The position numbers and the translations under genes are program-made. 44,535 bases of DNA, from positions 1-44,535 of the forward strand of contig JAAYPF010000201.1 in NCBI GenBank assembly GCA_012519925.1, written 5' to 3'. The stretch comes from Clostridiaceae bacterium (GTDB taxonomy: Bacteria; Bacillota; Clostridia; Acetivibrionales; Acetivibrionaceae). Position 1 is the first letter of the stretch; every line of letters starts with the position of its first letter. Shown here piece by piece: positions 16,052 through 24,438 of the stretch. Below the pieces are notes generated by a model. It was not told where the DNA came from, did not search any database, and saw only the letters and a program-made list of their open reading frames with translations.

Positions 16052-16780
16052 TTACTCCTCATCCCAATTGTGATAAACATTTTGTACATCATCTAAATCT
16101 TCTAAATGGTCTATCAGCTTTTCCATAAGCTCAATATGCTTAGGATCAGTAATTTTGGTTATAGTTTGAGGTACCATCTCTACATCTGCCTCAACAAATT
16201 GATAACCTTTTTTTTCAAGAGCTTCTCTTACTGGCGAGAAATATTCAGGAGAAGTAATAATCTCATAATAATCCCCTTCCGTCGCAAAATCCTCAGCACC
16301 ACACTCAAGTACCTCCATCATAAGGTCATCTTCTTTAATTTTGCCATCCTTTTCTATGAGGATAATTCCCTTTTTGTCAAACATAAAGGACACACACCCG
16401 GTTGTACCTAAATTACCTCCAAATTTATCAAAGTAATGCCTAACATCCCCTGCTGTCCTATTCCTGTTATCAGTCATAGCTTCAACTATAACTGCCACTC
16501 CACTAGGACCGTAACCTTCATAAACTATTTCCTCGTAATCGGCACCATCAACTTCACCGGAAGCTTTCTTAATACATCTTGAAATATTATCATTAGGCAT
16601 ATTTGCAGCCTTTGCTTTTGCAATAACGTCCTTTAGTTTTGAATTGGACTCAGGGTCAGGTCCCCCCTGCTTTACAATAATAGCAATTTCCCTACCGAGT
16701 TTTGTAAATATCTTAGCCCTTTGAGAATCGGTCTTTTCCTTTTTGCGTTTTATATTTGACCATTTTGAATGCCCTGCCAT
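16052..16780 (-). CDS. yebC: YebC/PmpR family protein (TACO1-like)
   Basis: A 242-aa protein starting [25 protein letters not shown], the hallmark N-terminus. Other conserved stretches are [39 protein letters not shown] and [18 protein letters not shown]. The family was first described as DNA-binding regulators and more recently tied to translation of problematic proline stretches. ATG at 16780 is preceded by GGAGGTGCTTT. It is single on the minus strand. Confidence 0.95.
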   Translation of the reverse strand: MAGHSKWSNIKRKKEKTDSQRAKIFTKLGREIAIIVKQGGPDPESNSKLKDVIAKAKAANMPNDNISRCIKKASGEVDGADYEEIVYEGYGPSGVAVIVEAMTDNRNRTAGDVRHYFDKFGGNLGTTGCVSFMFDKKGIILIEKDGKIKEDDLMMEVLECGAEDFATEGDYYEIITSPEYFSPVREALEKKGYQFVEADVEMVPQTITKITDPKHIELMEKLIDHLEDLDDVQNVYHNWDEE

Positions 16781-17023
16781 AAAGCACCTCCATAAAAACT
16801 TATAAAAAACTTACTCATATAAGATTATAATATTAAAACAGTATTTTATAAAGGTTTTTTAGTATTTATATTGCATTTTTATATTTCTTGAAAAATATCT
16901 ATTTACATATTTGGAATTTTTATATAAAATATGTATAGTTTTTGTTTCTATTAAATTATGTTATTTTATTCTTTGTGCGCATTAATCATTTGAATCCAAT
17001 ACCATATTAAGGGATGATGTTAA

Positions 17024-18196
17024 GTGACCAACAAGCTAGTTTTGAATGTATACATAAGAATTATTTATATTTTAATAATCTCAGTTCTCTTAATATTAAA
17101 TCTGAGTTCTTTTATTGCATGTAAAGAAGTCAACCTAAATTGTAAGCAGAATTTCTTTTTTCTACAGTCTAGGTACAATATGCTAATACAGATTTGTCTG
17201 TTAGTACTTTTATTACTTATAACCATAATAATTATCAAAAGAGATGTTGCTTATGCAAAAAACAATCAGACTCAAGAAGAAGTAGTATTAGATAAATATC
17301 AAAAGGAAATTGATGTACAATACAAAGTTTTAGAGAAAATTGCATCACTTTATGATGATACAATTAAATGCACTAATGAGAAATCAGAGTTTTTCTATAA
17401 TATGTCTCATGAATTAAAAACTCCTATAACTGTTATATTAGGTGCTATCCAACTAATCGAGCAAAAAAAAGCCCCTATGGAATATGATAGAAGAAGGTCA
17501 AGTAAACATATCACAACCATAAAACAAAACTGTTACAGACTGCTAAAATTAATCAACAATATGCTTGATTTAAGCCGAATTGAATCAGGCTATATAAAAT
17601 CCAATATGGTAAATTGTAATATCGTATATCTCATAGAAGAAATATGCCAGTCTGTAATACCTTATGCCGAACAAAAATCACTGACTCTTGAATTTGATAC
17701 TATGGAGGAAGAAATAATTACCTCTGTCGATGTCGACAAAATAGAAAGAATAGTACTCAATCTTTTATCAAATGCCATAAAGTATACAGAACCGGGAGGT
17801 AAAATTTCAATATTTGTGTCTAGTAGATTCGATAAAGTACATATCTGTGTACAAGACACAGGCATCGGAATACCAAAAGATATGCAAACAAGCATATTTG
17901 AGCGGTATCAACAGGTGAACAGTTCTTTGACTAAGGGTATTGAAGGAAGCGGCTTAGGTTTATCTATAGTAAAATCCTTTGTAGAACTTCATGGAGGAAG
18001 CATAAAGGTAAAAAGCGAACCTAATGTTGGTAGCAAGTTCTATATATGTCTTCCCATTAAACATATTGAAACCTTAGGCTGTAGCAGTACAAATTGTGTT
18101 AAAGACAGTAAAAAAATAATAGAGGCTATAAATATTGAATTTTCAGAAATATATCATATCTCAACAGAAAAAGAAGTAAAAGCATTAAGTTCATAG
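17024..18196 (+). CDS. Membrane sensor histidine kinase (orphan)
   Basis: A 390-aa kinase. Two transmembrane helices (IIYILIISVLLILNLSSF and MLIQICLLVLLLLITIIII) enclose a short outer loop of about 30 residues with several Cys. The H-box is FFYNMSHELKTPITVILGA, with the phosphorylated His near residue 130. The ATPase core has an N-box (LNLLSNAIKYTEPGG), G1 (DTGIGIPKD) and G2 (GSGLGLSIVKSFVELHGG). The start is GTG at 17024 with AAGGGATGATG about 10 bases before. No response regulator is adjacent, so its partner must be elsewhere. After the kinase domain a Cys-containing 45-residue tail of unknown role follows. Confidence 0.85.
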   Translation: MTNKLVLNVYIRIIYILIISVLLILNLSSFIACKEVNLNCKQNFFFLQSRYNMLIQICLLVLLLLITIIIIKRDVAYAKNNQTQEEVVLDKYQKEIDVQYKVLEKIASLYDDTIKCTNEKSEFFYNMSHELKTPITVILGAIQLIEQKKAPMEYDRRRSSKHITTIKQNCYRLLKLINNMLDLSRIESGYIKSNMVNCNIVYLIEEICQSVIPYAEQKSLTLEFDTMEEEIITSVDVDKIERIVLNLLSNAIKYTEPGGKISIFVSSRFDKVHICVQDTGIGIPKDMQTSIFERYQQVNSSLTKGIEGSGLGLSIVKSFVELHGGSIKVKSEPNVGSKFYICLPIKHIETLGCSSTNCVKDSKKIIEAINIEFSEIYHISTEKEVKALSS

Positions 18197-18243
18197 TTCT
18201 CTTAAAAAAGCATACCGCTAGCCTCTTTTTGAACATTTTATAA

Positions 18244-18618
18244 TTATCTGAGAGCTACTAACACACATGCCTGTACCGCTTTAAGACCTTTTTCCTCAAT
18301 TAAATCCATTATACTTATGTTATGAGTCCCCGGTTGAAGCCATACATATTTAACTCCGATCTTTGCTGCTTCCTCAATCACTGCAGCACCTCTTTTAGGT
18401 GAAACAACCATATTAATTACTTCTGGAACTTCTGGTAATGATGATAAATCTTTATAACATCTATCCCCTTCAATTTCCTCGTAATTCGGATTAACGGGAT
18501 AAACAGTGTAACCACGGGATTTTAATTTTTTATAAATCATATTTCCATACTTTTCAGGATTACTGTTTGCACCTATTACTGCCCATACTTTTTTCTCAAG
18601 CATTTCCTCTTCCAACAT
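18244..18618 (-). CDS. CoA-binding domain protein (YccU type)
   Basis: A 124-aa Rossmann-fold protein. The first strand-loop VWAVIGANSNPEKYGNMIY, then YTVYPVNPNYEEIEGDRCYKDLSSLPEVPEVINMVV and KYVWLQPGTHN match the stand-alone CoA_binding family. The substrate and role are unknown. ATG at 18618 is preceded by AAAGGAGTG. It follows the yigZ-like gene by 17 bases on the same strand and probably shares its transcript. Confidence 0.85.
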   Translation of the reverse strand: MLEEEMLEKKVWAVIGANSNPEKYGNMIYKKLKSRGYTVYPVNPNYEEIEGDRCYKDLSSLPEVPEVINMVVSPKRGAAVIEEAAKIGVKYVWLQPGTHNISIMDLIEEKGLKAVQACVLVALR

Positions 18619-18635
18619 TTTATCAACACTCCTTT

Positions 18636-19295
18636 CTATAAAATAAGTTTGCCTTCTAAATCCAATGTTATGTATGATTGATCACCAATTTGAATAATTG
18701 CCTTCGCGTTAGTAGCTTCAATAACCGTATCGGTAAAACCTTCCACATCATCCACATACACAAAAACTATTATTTCTACATCTTGTTCATAAATGATATC
18801 CTTTATAGTATAACCTTTCGAAATAAGTATACTTTGCAACCTTCCAAAAAGAGTATATTCAACAATTACACTTACTTCTTTACAGAGCTTCTTTGTAACA
18901 ATGCCTGCTTCTTCAATACCTAAAGCTGCACTTTTTCCATATGCACGAATAAGACCAGCCGCACCTAATAGAGTTCCACCAAAATAACGTGTAACCACAA
19001 CCACAAGGTTTTTTACATTCATTCTTTTTATCACTTCAAGCATGGGAAGACCTGCTGTACCAGAAGGTTCCCCTGCATCACTGTATCTTTGTACAATATT
19101 GTTACCACCAATAGAGTAGGCATAAACATTGTGTGTGGCATCCCAATATTTAGATTTTAACGCATTTATATGTGCAACTGCCTCTGCCTCATCTGAAACA
19201 GGCTTTACCGTGGCAATAAATCTCGATTTCTTTTCTTCCATTTCACATGCTGCTTCATTTAGAACCGTTTTGTATTCCTTATCCAAATTAACCAC
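18636..19295 (-). CDS. yigZ: YigZ/IMPACT family protein
   Basis: A 219-aa protein with the UPF0029 N-terminal domain: EKKSRFIATVKPVSDEAEA, KYWDATHNVYAYSIGG, RYSDAGEPSGTAGLPMLEV, and NLVVVVTRYFGGTLLGAAGLIRAYGKSA, all typical for IMPACT/YigZ. The C-terminal ferredoxin-like domain follows. The start is unsure: GTG at 19295 is the longest, but AAAGGTGG just upstream of TTG at 19286 makes that codon a good alternative. It is upstream of the CoA-binding gene in a two-gene unit. Confidence 0.87.
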   Translation of the reverse strand: MVNLDKEYKTVLNEAACEMEEKKSRFIATVKPVSDEAEAVAHINALKSKYWDATHNVYAYSIGGNNIVQRYSDAGEPSGTAGLPMLEVIKRMNVKNLVVVVTRYFGGTLLGAAGLIRAYGKSAALGIEEAGIVTKKLCKEVSVIVEYTLFGRLQSILISKGYTIKDIIYEQDVEIIVFVYVDDVEGFTDTVIEATNAKAIIQIGDQSYITLDLEGKLIL

Positions 19296-19517
19296 CTTTA
19301 TTATTTTTATCCTATTATTATAACCTAGTTCTATGAAAAATCACAGTAATTACAATTATATATTTTAATAGCATTGTAAATTGATTTATATATTGTGAGA
19401 TTCTTAAATAATAACCTTAGAGGTTTTTCTAATGCATAATTAATAAAAAATTCATAAATTCCACAGTAAAATAGTGTATAATATTTATATAACATACTTT
19501 ATCAAGGAGGTTTTTTA

Positions 19518-20087
19518 ATGAAAAACATTATTAAAGAAATCTTAAGTTGGCTTGGATATGTACTTTCTGCCGTATTAATTGGCTTAGCTATAAATACTTT
19601 TGTCTTTCAACCAACTCAAATCGTTGGTTGTTCTATGGAATCTACCTTTTTTGAAAACGATAAAATAATAGTAAACAAGCTTATTCACACTTTGCGTTCT
19701 GAGCCTGAATATGGAGATGTAGTAATTATTGATAGTAGAGTAAAACGTAACAGAACCTTAAAAGATGATTTGACAGACAGCATTAAATATAATGCAATTA
19801 CAAGTATGATTACAAAGGAAAAACAAGATATTCTGTGGATAAAAAGAGTTATCGGAAAGTCAGGAGACACCTTAGAGTACATAGATGGTACTTTATATAG
19901 AAACGGTGAGGCTATACAAGAAGACTATATCAAAGAGCCCATGAATTATTTCCCTGAAGGTAAAATTATTGTTCCAGAAGATTGTATATACGTTATGGGC
20001 GATAACAGAAATTCAAGCTTAGATAGTAGAGTAATAGGCTCTGTTCCTCTTAATCATGTGATTGGTAAATACGCTTTTAAATTCTAA
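19518..20087 (+). CDS. lepB: Signal peptidase I
   Basis: A 189-aa type I signal peptidase, membrane-anchored by one N-terminal helix (WLGYVLSAVLIGLAINTFVF). Box B has the catalytic Ser (VGCSMESTF); box D has the catalytic Lys (DILWIKRVIGKSGD); box E is VMGDNRNSSLDSR. It cleaves secretory precursors at the outer membrane face. AAGGAGG precedes the ATG and a 15-bp terminator follows. Single gene. Confidence 0.95.
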   Translation: MKNIIKEILSWLGYVLSAVLIGLAINTFVFQPTQIVGCSMESTFFENDKIIVNKLIHTLRSEPEYGDVVIIDSRVKRNRTLKDDLTDSIKYNAITSMITKEKQDILWIKRVIGKSGDTLEYIDGTLYRNGEAIQEDYIKEPMNYFPEGKIIVPEDCIYVMGDNRNSSLDSRVIGSVPLNHVIGKYAFKF

Positions 20088-20128
20088 TTAAAATTACATT
20101 CTTAAAACAATTTTTTCTAGTCATTTAT

Positions 20129-20171
20129 AAAGGACCATAAGTAATTATTTAGTCAATACTTATGGTCCTTT
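20129..20171 (+). terminator. Terminator of lepB
   Basis: AAAGGACCATAAGTA (20129-20143) and its complement (20157-20171) form a perfect 15-bp stem with a 13-base loop, ending in CCTTTTG. Confidence 0.85.
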
Positions 20172-20210
20172 TGCATTTTGTAAAAACCTAAGTATCTCTA
20201 TAAAAACATA

Positions 20211-20633
20211 TCACTGATTATTACTTAATTGCTCCATCTCTCTATACTTAATAAACGACAAATTAACTAGGGATTTATCCTGATTATATTTCATTATATT
20301 CATAGCTTCATCGATATTAACAAAGGCACTTTTTTTACTATCCTTTTCTTCTTTGATTTCATCATTTTGGGATTTCATAACATACCAGGTAATTTTGTTT
20401 AGGAATGGTGTTTGACGTGTTGTAGAAAAGTATTCATAACTTGTTTGACCATCATTTGAAACAATTTCAGCACTAATTCCGGACTCTTGACTTATCCTCT
20501 TAAGGGCAACTTCATTTGGCAATTCTCCACTGTTCAATTGCTCTCGCGGAAGCACCCAGCCATCCTCATTCTTTCGGAGGAGAACCTTATTTCCAGAGAA
20601 CACAACTCCGCCTGTAAAGCTCTTTACCAACAT
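20211..20633 (-). CDS. Nudix-fold protein with degenerate Nudix box
   Basis: A 140-aa protein with the Nudix fold start (KSFTGGVVFSGNKVLLRKNEDGWVLPRE) and a Nudix-box region GELPNEVALKRISQESGI. Compared with the consensus GX5EX7REUXEEXGU, the catalytic REUXEE is KRISQE: the first Glu is Arg and the second Gln, with only the last Glu kept. Hydrolase activity is therefore doubtful; a binding or regulatory role is possible. The C-terminal half is charged and helical. AAAGGGG precedes the ATG at 20633. Minus strand, upstream gene on the strand is hflX. Confidence 0.75.
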   Translation of the reverse strand: MLVKSFTGGVVFSGNKVLLRKNEDGWVLPREQLNSGELPNEVALKRISQESGISAEIVSNDGQTSYEYFSTTRQTPFLNKITWYVMKSQNDEIKEEKDSKKSAFVNIDEAMNIMKYNQDKSLVNLSFIKYREMEQLSNNQ

Positions 20634-20761
20634 AGCAAAAACCCCTTTCGTTATAAAATTTGTTTGAAGAGATAAGGAGTAAAAATATTTTCCCCTAATA
20701 ATATTATAATACTATATTGGTAATTTTTATTCAATTCAATTGGAAATATATTCACAAATTA

Positions 20762-22579
20762 TTACACATCAAATTTAAATTTCTTAATACAATCCACCTT
20801 AGACTTTAGAATAGAAACCTTAAAATAAGTACCTTTCTCATCATAATTCTTTTTTATTATATTTCCATTTTTATGAATATAGGATATTGCCCAACCTTCC
20901 TCGAAGGGAATAAACAAATCCATTTCCTCTTCTTCCTGCCCTAAGGCATCAGTAACAGCTTTAAGTAGCTCATCAACACCCTCTAAGGTAACAGCAGATA
21001 TTTCCACTATACCTCCCTTTGGATTTAATATTGGAGCCCTTTCTCTTACGCTAAGACGATCTATTTTGTTTAAAGCCATTACAATTGGTTTGGATGAAGC
21101 TCCTAATGCCTCTAAGATTTTATCTACCACCTCAATTTGCTCAAAGGCTTCTTCACTTGTAACGTCAACCACGTGAATAAGTACATCTGCATACACAGCC
21201 TCTTCTAAAGTCGATTTGAAAGCCTCTATCAATTCATGGGGCAGTTTTCTTATAAAACCTACAGTATCAATCAAAATAGCATTTCTCCCATTTGGAAGCA
21301 TGAGGCTTCTTGCTGTTGGATCTAAAGTTGCAAAAAGTTTGTCTTCAGCAAAAACATCAGCTTTGCAAAGTGCATTCATAAGGGTCGATTTTCCTGCATT
21401 TGTGTATCCAACTAAAGCTATAACAGGCAAAGAATTCTTGTCTCTGCTTTTACGCTTGAAACCTCTTCTCTTTTCAACTTCAGACAATTCCTCTTCAAGG
21501 TGATTAATCCTTCTTCTGATGTGTCTTCTGTCTACCTCTAGCTTTTTCTCCCCAGGTCCTCTTGTTCCAATGCCTCCACCAAGTCTAGAAAGTTGATTTC
21601 CCAAACCAATCAGCCTTGATATCCTATACTTTAGCTGAGCCAACTCTACCTGAAGCTTTCCCTCTTTCGATCTTGCCCTTTGGGCAAATATATCCAAAAT
21701 AAGTGTTGTTCTATCAATTACTTTTACACCTAAAACCTCTTCAATATTCCTAAGCTGAGCTCCTGAAAGCTCATCATCAAAAACAACTAAATCAATATCT
21801 AAAGCCTGTCTTATAAGACTCAGTTCTTCTAATTTTCCCTTACCAATATAATAGGTCGTATCTATTACCTGCCGTTTTTGAAGTACCTTATCAACTACAC
21901 GGGCACCAGCCGTCAGAACCAATTCCTCTAGTTCATCTAAAGACCTTTCACCGATACTCTTACCGTTTAGAATATTGCCCGATGAAGTCTCTAAACCCAC
22001 AAGAAGAGCCCTTTCAGCTTCCCCTCTGTTTGCATACAACATGTTTCCGGCTGCTTTATCTACCTCATCAACAACACTCCAAAGAGCGTTAATCCTTGCT
22101 TCATTGGCTTTGAAAGGTCCATACACTTGTGATTTATTAAACTCATTCCCTTCAGACCTTTGAGGTATTGCAGCATAAATTTCTGTGATACGTCCATCCT
22201 TTACCCCTACTGCCACCATAGCATCAAGTCTCAATTTGAGCATAGAATTTATATCAACAAGAGAAACCATTCCTACGCCATTTGGATGAGTATGAATACA
22301 TCTTACTCCCGAAAGTCTTGACTGTGCCCTTCTGCCTTCTACTACGGGAAGTACAACCGTTCCACTATCTCCAACACTCAAATCAACTATATTGCCTTTC
22401 CTGTCAATATAAACCGAAATTTCACGGTTTATATTGCTGCTTATAATAGATATCCCTTCCGTTAATTCTGGTGGAACAAAATCGTTCTTGTCTATATGCA
22501 TTTGCAAAAGAGCTTCTAGTTCTTCAATAACTGACTTTTTTAGAGAATCAAGATTTCCATTAATGAATATTTTACTCAC
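20762..22579 (-). CDS. hflX: GTPase HflX, long form with JAMM-like N-terminal domain
   Basis: HflX is a ribosome-binding GTPase. The C-terminal two thirds are standard: the HflX N-domain (ERALLVGLETSSG, VDKVLQKRQVIDTTYYIGKGK, VFDDELSGAQLRNIEE), the SRLGGGIGTRGPGEKKLEVDRR linker, the G domain with GYTNAGKST (near residue 393), DTVGFIRKLP and NKID. At 605 aa it is about 180 residues longer than typical HflX. The extra N-terminal part contains CIHTHPNG followed by SLVD: H96-x-H98-x7-S106-x2-D109 fits the JAMM/MPN metalloprotease motif, with E53 as possible catalytic Glu. The GTG start at 22579 lies inside the apparent binding site AGAGGTGAG, so the true start codon is uncertain and may be non-canonical. 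Confidence 0.92.
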   Translation of the reverse strand: MSKIFINGNLDSLKKSVIEELEALLQMHIDKNDFVPPELTEGISIISSNINREISVYIDRKGNIVDLSVGDSGTVVLPVVEGRRAQSRLSGVRCIHTHPNGVGMVSLVDINSMLKLRLDAMVAVGVKDGRITEIYAAIPQRSEGNEFNKSQVYGPFKANEARINALWSVVDEVDKAAGNMLYANRGEAERALLVGLETSSGNILNGKSIGERSLDELEELVLTAGARVVDKVLQKRQVIDTTYYIGKGKLEELSLIRQALDIDLVVFDDELSGAQLRNIEEVLGVKVIDRTTLILDIFAQRARSKEGKLQVELAQLKYRISRLIGLGNQLSRLGGGIGTRGPGEKKLEVDRRHIRRRINHLEEELSEVEKRRGFKRKSRDKNSLPVIALVGYTNAGKSTLMNALCKADVFAEDKLFATLDPTARSLMLPNGRNAILIDTVGFIRKLPHELIEAFKSTLEEAVYADVLIHVVDVTSEEAFEQIEVVDKILEALGASSKPIVMALNKIDRLSVRERAPILNPKGGIVEISAVTLEGVDELLKAVTDALGQEEEEMDLFIPFEEGWAISYIHKNGNIIKKNYDEKGTYFKVSILKSKVDCIKKFKFDV

Positions 22580-22812
22580 CTCTTTTATCGAATTATATCA
22601 ATGTTTATATAGGAAATGTGCTTTTTCCAAATAATAAATATGAATTATACTTACTAATTCTAGCAGAATTGCTCATGCTATGCTAGCCCTTTTGTAAAAC
22701 ACGATGTAGTATTTTTACATAATTTCCTTTTTTGTTGGTGTGAATTATATTTTCTCAAGGTGCAACAGGGGCTAACGACCCGTTATAAATGCACGGCTCT
22801 TTAGAAAAAATA

Positions 22813-22840
22813 AAAACTCGGGAGCTAAAAGCCCTCGAGT
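22813..22840 (-). terminator. Terminator of the SOS-linked small gene
   Basis: On the minus strand AACTCGAGGGCT and AGCTCCCGAGTT pair with one mismatch and one G-U, followed by TTTTTATTTT. It lies 24 bases behind the stop codon at 22864. Confidence 0.75.
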
Positions 22841-22863
22841 TATGCTGGTTAAAAAACTATTAC

Positions 22864-23100
22864 TTATTGCGTGGTCTCAACATACCAGTGTTCATCCTCC
22901 GAATATAAGTACATCTGCTTACCCTTAACCCGGCAAGTATATCTTAGCCCCTTGCTCCCCGCATTTAATGAAGCATTTTTTCGAACATCAATAACTCTAT
23001 CAATACTAGACATTCGTCCATCTTCCCATTGAATTCCTAAAGGAACCTTACCACCTTCAGCAGTATATTGAATAAGTACATCTACAAAAACCTTACCCAT
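22864..23100 (-). CDS. Small conserved clostridial protein, SOS-linked (78 aa)
   Basis: A 78-aa protein: MGKVFVDVLIQYTAEGG, then IQWEDGRMSSIDRVIDVRKNASL and GLRYTCRVKGKQMYLYSEDEHWYVE. I recall this as a conserved small clostridial protein often found near translesion polymerase or other SOS genes; no biochemical role is known. AGGAGG lies 9 bases before ATG at 23100, which overrides the longer frame from 23133. About 300 bases upstream a SigA-type promoter overlaps a perfect LexA box, so expression should be DNA-damage inducible. No dinB is adjacent here. Confidence 0.75.
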   Translation of the reverse strand: MGKVFVDVLIQYTAEGGKVPLGIQWEDGRMSSIDRVIDVRKNASLNAGSKGLRYTCRVKGKQMYLYSEDEHWYVETTQ

Positions 23101-23401
23101 AAAAGAAAACCTCCTATCCAAAATATCAACCAAAAAATATGTTCTCTTCTTCTGGATTTAAAATAAACTCCCTTACTATATCTTTCCCCTTAAAAATCAG
23201 TTATTATTTCTGAATAAGCTTCCTTTAGCACCGTGAGCAAGGCTAAAGGCTTACAGGATCTGTGATTTACGCAGCCTAGAGCTCTCAATAGATTTATATA
23301 GCATTCCAAAAGCCTTATCGGTAAAATTTGAAATATATATAAGTACTTTTAAAAAATGTAGCTCTCTAAATCACAGATTTATAGGATAAAGCACTTCATC
23401 C
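23101..23401 (-). ncRNA. Structured 300-base leader of the SOS-linked gene
   Basis: No gene is present. On the minus strand ATCTGTGATTTA (23378-23367) is perfectly complementary to TAAATCACAGAT (23269-23258), closing an element of about 120 bases; GAGCT pairs nearby extend it. A second stem pairs CCTTTAGC and GCTAAAGG (23249-23242 with 23229-23222). The leader is unusually long for a 78-aa gene. It may be a cis-regulatory RNA or the 5' part of an independent SOS-induced RNA. I could not match it to a riboswitch class. Confidence 0.45.
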
Positions 23402-23415
23402 CGAACATATGTTCG
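23402..23415 (-). promoter_or_regulatory. LexA (SOS) operator
   Basis: CGAACATATGTTCG is a perfect palindrome and an exact match to the Bacillus/Clostridium SOS box CGAAC-N4-GTTCG. It lies immediately downstream of the predicted start of the minus-strand promoter at 23424-23452, so LexA binding should block initiation or escape. Confidence 0.88.
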
Positions 23416-23423
23416 ACATGCAT

Positions 23424-23452
23424 ATTATATGATATTCTAGTCCTGTTGTAAA
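23424..23452 (-). promoter_or_regulatory. SigA-type promoter overlapped by the LexA box
   Basis: On the minus strand TTTACA (23452-23447), exactly 17 bases, then a perfect TATAAT (23429-23424). The start is predicted near 23417, adjoining the LexA operator. Confidence 0.75.
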
Positions 23453-23575
23453 GTAAATTTTTATATTTCCTCGAAACTTTTTATTAGCATTGTGGCTAAG
23501 GCATTTCTAAGGAAATATACAATAATCAAGCGTCTTAAAACAAGAGAAATAAACAAGCATACTTTCCTTAAAAAT

Positions 23576-23608
23576 AAAAACGAAAGGGTATCGAACCCCT
23601 TCGTTTTT
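23576..23608. terminator. Hairpin between dut and the SOS unit
   Basis: AAAAACGAA and TTCGTTTTT pair around an inner GGG/CCC, flanked by A and T runs on both sides; a classic bidirectional terminator form. A smaller GCTCCTT/AAGGAGC hairpin lies next to it at 23609-23634. Confidence 0.6.
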
Positions 23609-23644
23609 GCTCCTTTCCTTTCATTCTAAGGAGCGTAATAAAAA

Positions 23645-23681
23645 AATAATTAACACCCTTTTTCTAAGGGAGTTAATTATT
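23645..23681 (-). terminator. Terminator of dut
   Basis: AATAATTAACACCCTT (23645-23660) and AAGGGAGTTAATTATT (23666-23681) form a 16-bp stem with one mismatch; on minus it runs into TTTTTTTATT. It lies about 195 bases behind the dut stop. The bases between dut and this hairpin hold no recognised feature. Confidence 0.75.
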
Positions 23682-23877
23682 CTTATTGGCAATTATTTTT
23701 TTGTAGCTATAAATTTTTACGATAAACCTTTTATATTAATTTGTATGTTGCAAAAATTTTGCTTTTAGAATGCAAAGGTTAATTCTTTAATACCTTTACT
23801 CGTAGCAAATCTTTTATAAACAGATATCAATCAATTTTATGTAGTAAAATTCTTTAAGGAAGTTTCTTTTTTATTTA

Positions 23878-24375
23878 TTATCTTACTCCGGTAGAACCGA
23901 ACCCACCACCACGGTTACTTCCTATATCTTTAACCGAATCAACTACGGTGAATTTCATTTTAGGCACAACCTGTAATACTATTTGAGCTATTCTGTCACC
24001 CTTTCGAAGGATATATGTACCTTTACAATTTCCCTTTGAATCGATAGTAAAGGTTTGGTCACTATACTGACTATCGGAAGTATTTGTCATTATAATACCT
24101 AGTTCATCCCTATAACCACTGTCTATTGTGCCGGGACTATTTGAAATCCTCAGGGGTGTCTTATATGAGATACCACTCCTAGGTCTTACCTGAATTTCAT
24201 AACCCTCGGGTATAGCTAGCTTTATTCCTGTTGGAATAATAACAGTATCGCCCGGTGCAATTGATATTTCTTCAGCTGCACACACATCCATACCTGCATC
24301 ACCATCTTTGGCATATGTTGGTATAACTACACCCTCTCTACATATTTCCAAAAAAACTTCAACTTTTTCTCCCAC
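23878..24375 (-). CDS. dut: dUTP diphosphatase
   Basis: Trimeric dUTPase, which hydrolyses dUTP to dUMP and keeps uracil out of DNA. All five motifs are seen: DAGMDVCAAEE (I), QVRPRSGIS (II), GTIDSGYRDELGII (III, with the catalytic Asp), KGDRIAQIVLQ (IV) and the C-terminal GSNRGGGFGSTG (V). Between III and IV there is a longer loop with a CKGTYILRKG segment. The frame opens at ATG 24390, but GGGAGG lies inside that stretch and 7 bases before GTG at 24375; the 165-aa form is preferred. Last gene of the zapA - metalloenzyme - U32 - dut series. Confidence 0.92.
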   Translation of the reverse strand: MGEKVEVFLEICREGVVIPTYAKDGDAGMDVCAAEEISIAPGDTVIIPTGIKLAIPEGYEIQVRPRSGISYKTPLRISNSPGTIDSGYRDELGIIMTNTSDSQYSDQTFTIDSKGNCKGTYILRKGDRIAQIVLQVVPKMKFTVVDSVKDIGSNRGGGFGSTGVR

Positions 24376-24438
24376 CAAAACGCCTCCCATTATACAAAAA
24401 TTATATATTTTACCCTATATAAGCTTATCAACTTATTT

